A stretch of 6,980 nt of DNA from an uncultured Dorea sp. Lineage in GTDB: Bacteria > Bacillota_A > Clostridia > Lachnospirales > Lachnospiraceae. Positions within the stretch are counted from its first letter, which is position 1; every line of letters begins with the position of its first letter. Where the stretch lies: positions 1-6,980 of the forward strand of contig CAOKJI010000086.1 of NCBI GenBank assembly GCA_948468495.1, written 5' to 3'. The notes under the pieces were generated by a model. The model was not told where the DNA came from, made no database searches, and worked only from the letters and a program-made list of their open reading frames with translations. The position numbers were made by a program, and so were the translations under genes. This document shows positions 5,693 to 6,980 of the stretch, piece by piece.

Positions 5693-6634
5693 TTATTTAT
5701 TTTGGTAATCCTTAATAATCGGCGGAATCTGCGACAACATATTGTCAATATCTTCAAACATCGTACTCTTTGTTGTCCCGAGCTTCCCGGCCCGGCTGAT
5801 ATGTTTTACTACCTCCTGATAGCGGTTGCGGAGCTGTCCGAAGAAACCGCACAGTATCTGAAGAGCGGTGCCCGACTCTCCGATTACTCTTGAAATCTCT
5901 GTATGAACAGTGGTAGCGCCTTCCGCAGACTGGGTGATTTCGTCAAACATATCATAGGTCTCATTTACTTTCTCAAGACTTCTTCCTAATGCCTGCTGGG
6001 AGGAAGCAATACTGCTGCTTAGCTGTTCCGTTCCCTGCTCCACGTCATGAATCCCGGTATCCACTTCCCCGGTTAAATTCTTGATTTCGTCTGCAAGCTT
6101 CTTTACTTCAACAGCCACTACCGCAAAGCCTTTTCCCTGCTCTCCGGCTCTGGCCGCTTCGATGGATGCATTCAATGCAAGAATATTCGTCTGCTCGGCA
6201 ATCGTTATAATCTTATTGGTACAAGTTTTAATCTTTTCTACAGCCTGCTGGAGATCTGTAAATGTATTCTCCATCTCGCTGAAATAAGTCTCTACCTGCA
6301 TAGAACTATTTTTCAGCTCTTCCACCCCGTTCTGGGCATTAGAAACCGACCGGTCAATGGTTTCTTTGACAGCAATAAATTCACCGGACGCCTGCTCTAT
6401 ACTGGAAAAATGCTGGTCAAATTCCTGTAATTTTTCCTGAAATTCTCCGGCTTCCCTTAATATATTGCCAAAAGAACTTCCGATATTGTCCAATTCCTGC
6501 AGGGACTCTACTTCCTTCTGCACAAGGTCTGTATGATAATCCTTCAAACTGTCCATCACATGCAATACTGGATACAGACTGTTTTCACTTTCAGGCGTCT
6601 TTCTTACATCCTGTTTATTTTTATTCCAAAACAT
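5693..6634 (-). CDS. Soluble methyl-accepting chemotaxis-type signalling protein
   Basis: A 313-residue receptor-signalling protein. Seen: the highly conserved MCP hairpin tip at about 145-182 ([20 protein letters not shown] followed by [18 protein letters not shown]), which in the family contacts CheW and CheA, flanked by long heptad-like coiled-coil helices. There is no membrane segment and no recognisable ligand-binding domain in the first 90 residues, and no C-terminal CheR-docking pentapeptide. It is therefore a minimal cytoplasmic receptor. The start at 6634 is chosen from AAAGGGGG at 6642-6649, 7 nt before ATG. A TTG at 6655 is open in the same frame but lacks such a site. The gene begins 13 nt after the FIST gene stop, so the two are probably cotranscribed and coupled. 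The FIST protein is a good candidate for the sensor that feeds it (inference). Whether the cell has CheA or flagella is not visible here. Confidence 0.93.
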   Translation of the reverse strand: MFWNKNKQDVRKTPESENSLYPVLHVMDSLKDYHTDLVQKEVESLQELDNIGSSFGNILREAGEFQEKLQEFDQHFSSIEQASGEFIAVKETIDRSVSNAQNGVEELKNSSMQVETYFSEMENTFTDLQQAVEKIKTCTNKIITIAEQTNILALNASIEAARAGEQGKGFAVVAVEVKKLADEIKNLTGEVDTGIHDVEQGTEQLSSSIASSQQALGRSLEKVNETYDMFDEITQSAEGATTVHTEISRVIGESGTALQILCGFFGQLRNRYQEVVKHISRAGKLGTTKSTMFEDIDNMLSQIPPIIKDYQNK

Positions 6635-6641
6635 CTTGAAT

Positions 6642-6649
6642 CCCCCTTT
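6642..6649 (-). promoter_or_regulatory. Ribosome binding site that fixes the MCP start
   Basis: AAAGGGGG on the minus strand, 7 nt before the ATG at 6634. It overlaps the stop codon of the upstream FIST gene, consistent with translational coupling, and argues against the in-frame TTG at 6655. Confidence 0.75.
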
Positions 6650-6980
6650 ACTCAAATACCACGCAAGTCATGGACTGATTGACAAACCGGTTATTGTAAT
6701 GCTCGCCATACCCAACAAAACCCGCATGAGACCCAAGCAGGCTCATATCGCTTAAATATTCCTGCATATACTGATTCTGTGTAAACAACAGATACCGGAA
6801 CAGACAATTTACCGAAAATACTGCTGAAACTCTGGGGAAATCCTGCTGTATCCTGCGGATGGTATTTCTCACTGTTTCCTTATAATTGCCCAGCTCTAAC
6901 TGGACCTGAACGTCAGAATCATTCTGCTGTCTGAAACAGGTGAGAGCGTCCCCCTGTACCTCTTTGATAGACACAATGCA
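6648..6980 (-). CDS. FIST-domain sensor protein, C-terminal part (cut by the window edge)
   Basis: The last 110 residues of a longer protein. The frame is open to position 6980, and a GTG at 6974 is internal rather than a start. Seen: a pattern of the FIST C-terminal domain, with [10 protein letters not shown], then [12 protein letters not shown], the run [20 protein letters not shown], and the ending [10 protein letters not shown], which resembles the NQT-type hydrophobic ending of FIST_C. FIST proteins are predicted intracellular sensors of small ligands, often encoded with MCPs, kinases or diguanylate cyclases (established by comparative genomics; ligands mostly unknown). The stop is 13 nt upstream of the soluble MCP gene, which fits that partnership. 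The N-terminal FIST domain and the promoter lie outside the window. The partial sequence gives moderate to good certainty. Confidence 0.8.
   Translation of the reverse strand, partial: CIVSIKEVQGDALTCFRQQNDSDVQVQLELGNYKETVRNTIRRIQQDFPRVSAVFSVNCLFRYLLFTQNQYMQEYLSDMSLLGSHAGFVGYGEHYNNRFVNQSMTCVVFE

Overview
The window looks like chromosomal DNA from a gut-type Clostridia, most likely the Lachnospiraceae (Blautia / Dorea / Ruminococcus gnavus group). This is inferred from the low-to-moderate GC, the strong AGGAGG-type ribosome binding sites, a short 58-residue S21 with a Clostridia-like sequence, a VanRS-type two-component pair and a FIST-plus-soluble-MCP pair. I see no phage, transposase, CRISPR, tRNA or rRNA. 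It is mostly a set of short independent transcription units.

Layout. (1) 47-1174, plus strand: a uroporphyrinogen-decarboxylase-fold protein with the His-x-Cys...Cys zinc ligands of corrinoid methyltransferases of the MtaA/MtbA type. (2) 4467 down to 1201, minus strand: an OmpR/VanR-type response regulator, a VanS-type histidine kinase overlapping or abutting it, and a serine D-Ala-D-Ala carboxypeptidase. The carboxypeptidase has an unusual Arg/Glu/Tyr-rich repeat-bearing cytoplasmic N-terminus and a signal anchor. Two strong inverted repeats separate the kinase gene from the carboxypeptidase gene. (3) 4707-4883, plus strand: rpsU (ribosomal protein S21), divergent from the regulator, with a near-consensus extended -10 promoter and a GAAA-loop terminator. 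(4) 4959-5498, plus strand: a GNAT acetyltransferase resembling arylalkylamine N-acetyltransferases. (5) 5528-5634: a long imperfect palindrome between convergent genes that can act as a bidirectional terminator. (6) 6980 down to 5693, minus strand: the end of a FIST-domain sensor gene and a soluble methyl-accepting chemotaxis-type protein in one operon.

How the genes work together. The regulator, kinase and carboxypeptidase form a plausible cell-wall-response module. Their order matches vanR-vanS-vanY of vanD-type clusters, but no vanH, ligase or vanX follows, so this is not evidence of glycopeptide resistance. A similar 11-bp-spaced direct repeat lies upstream of both the regulator and the carboxypeptidase, which suggests (inference only) that the regulator controls both. 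The FIST and MCP genes probably supply a ligand sensor and its cytoplasmic signalling partner. I found no convincing undescribed system. The items most worth a second look are the repeat-bearing carboxypeptidase tail, the paired hairpins and candidate operator in front of it, and the long palindrome.
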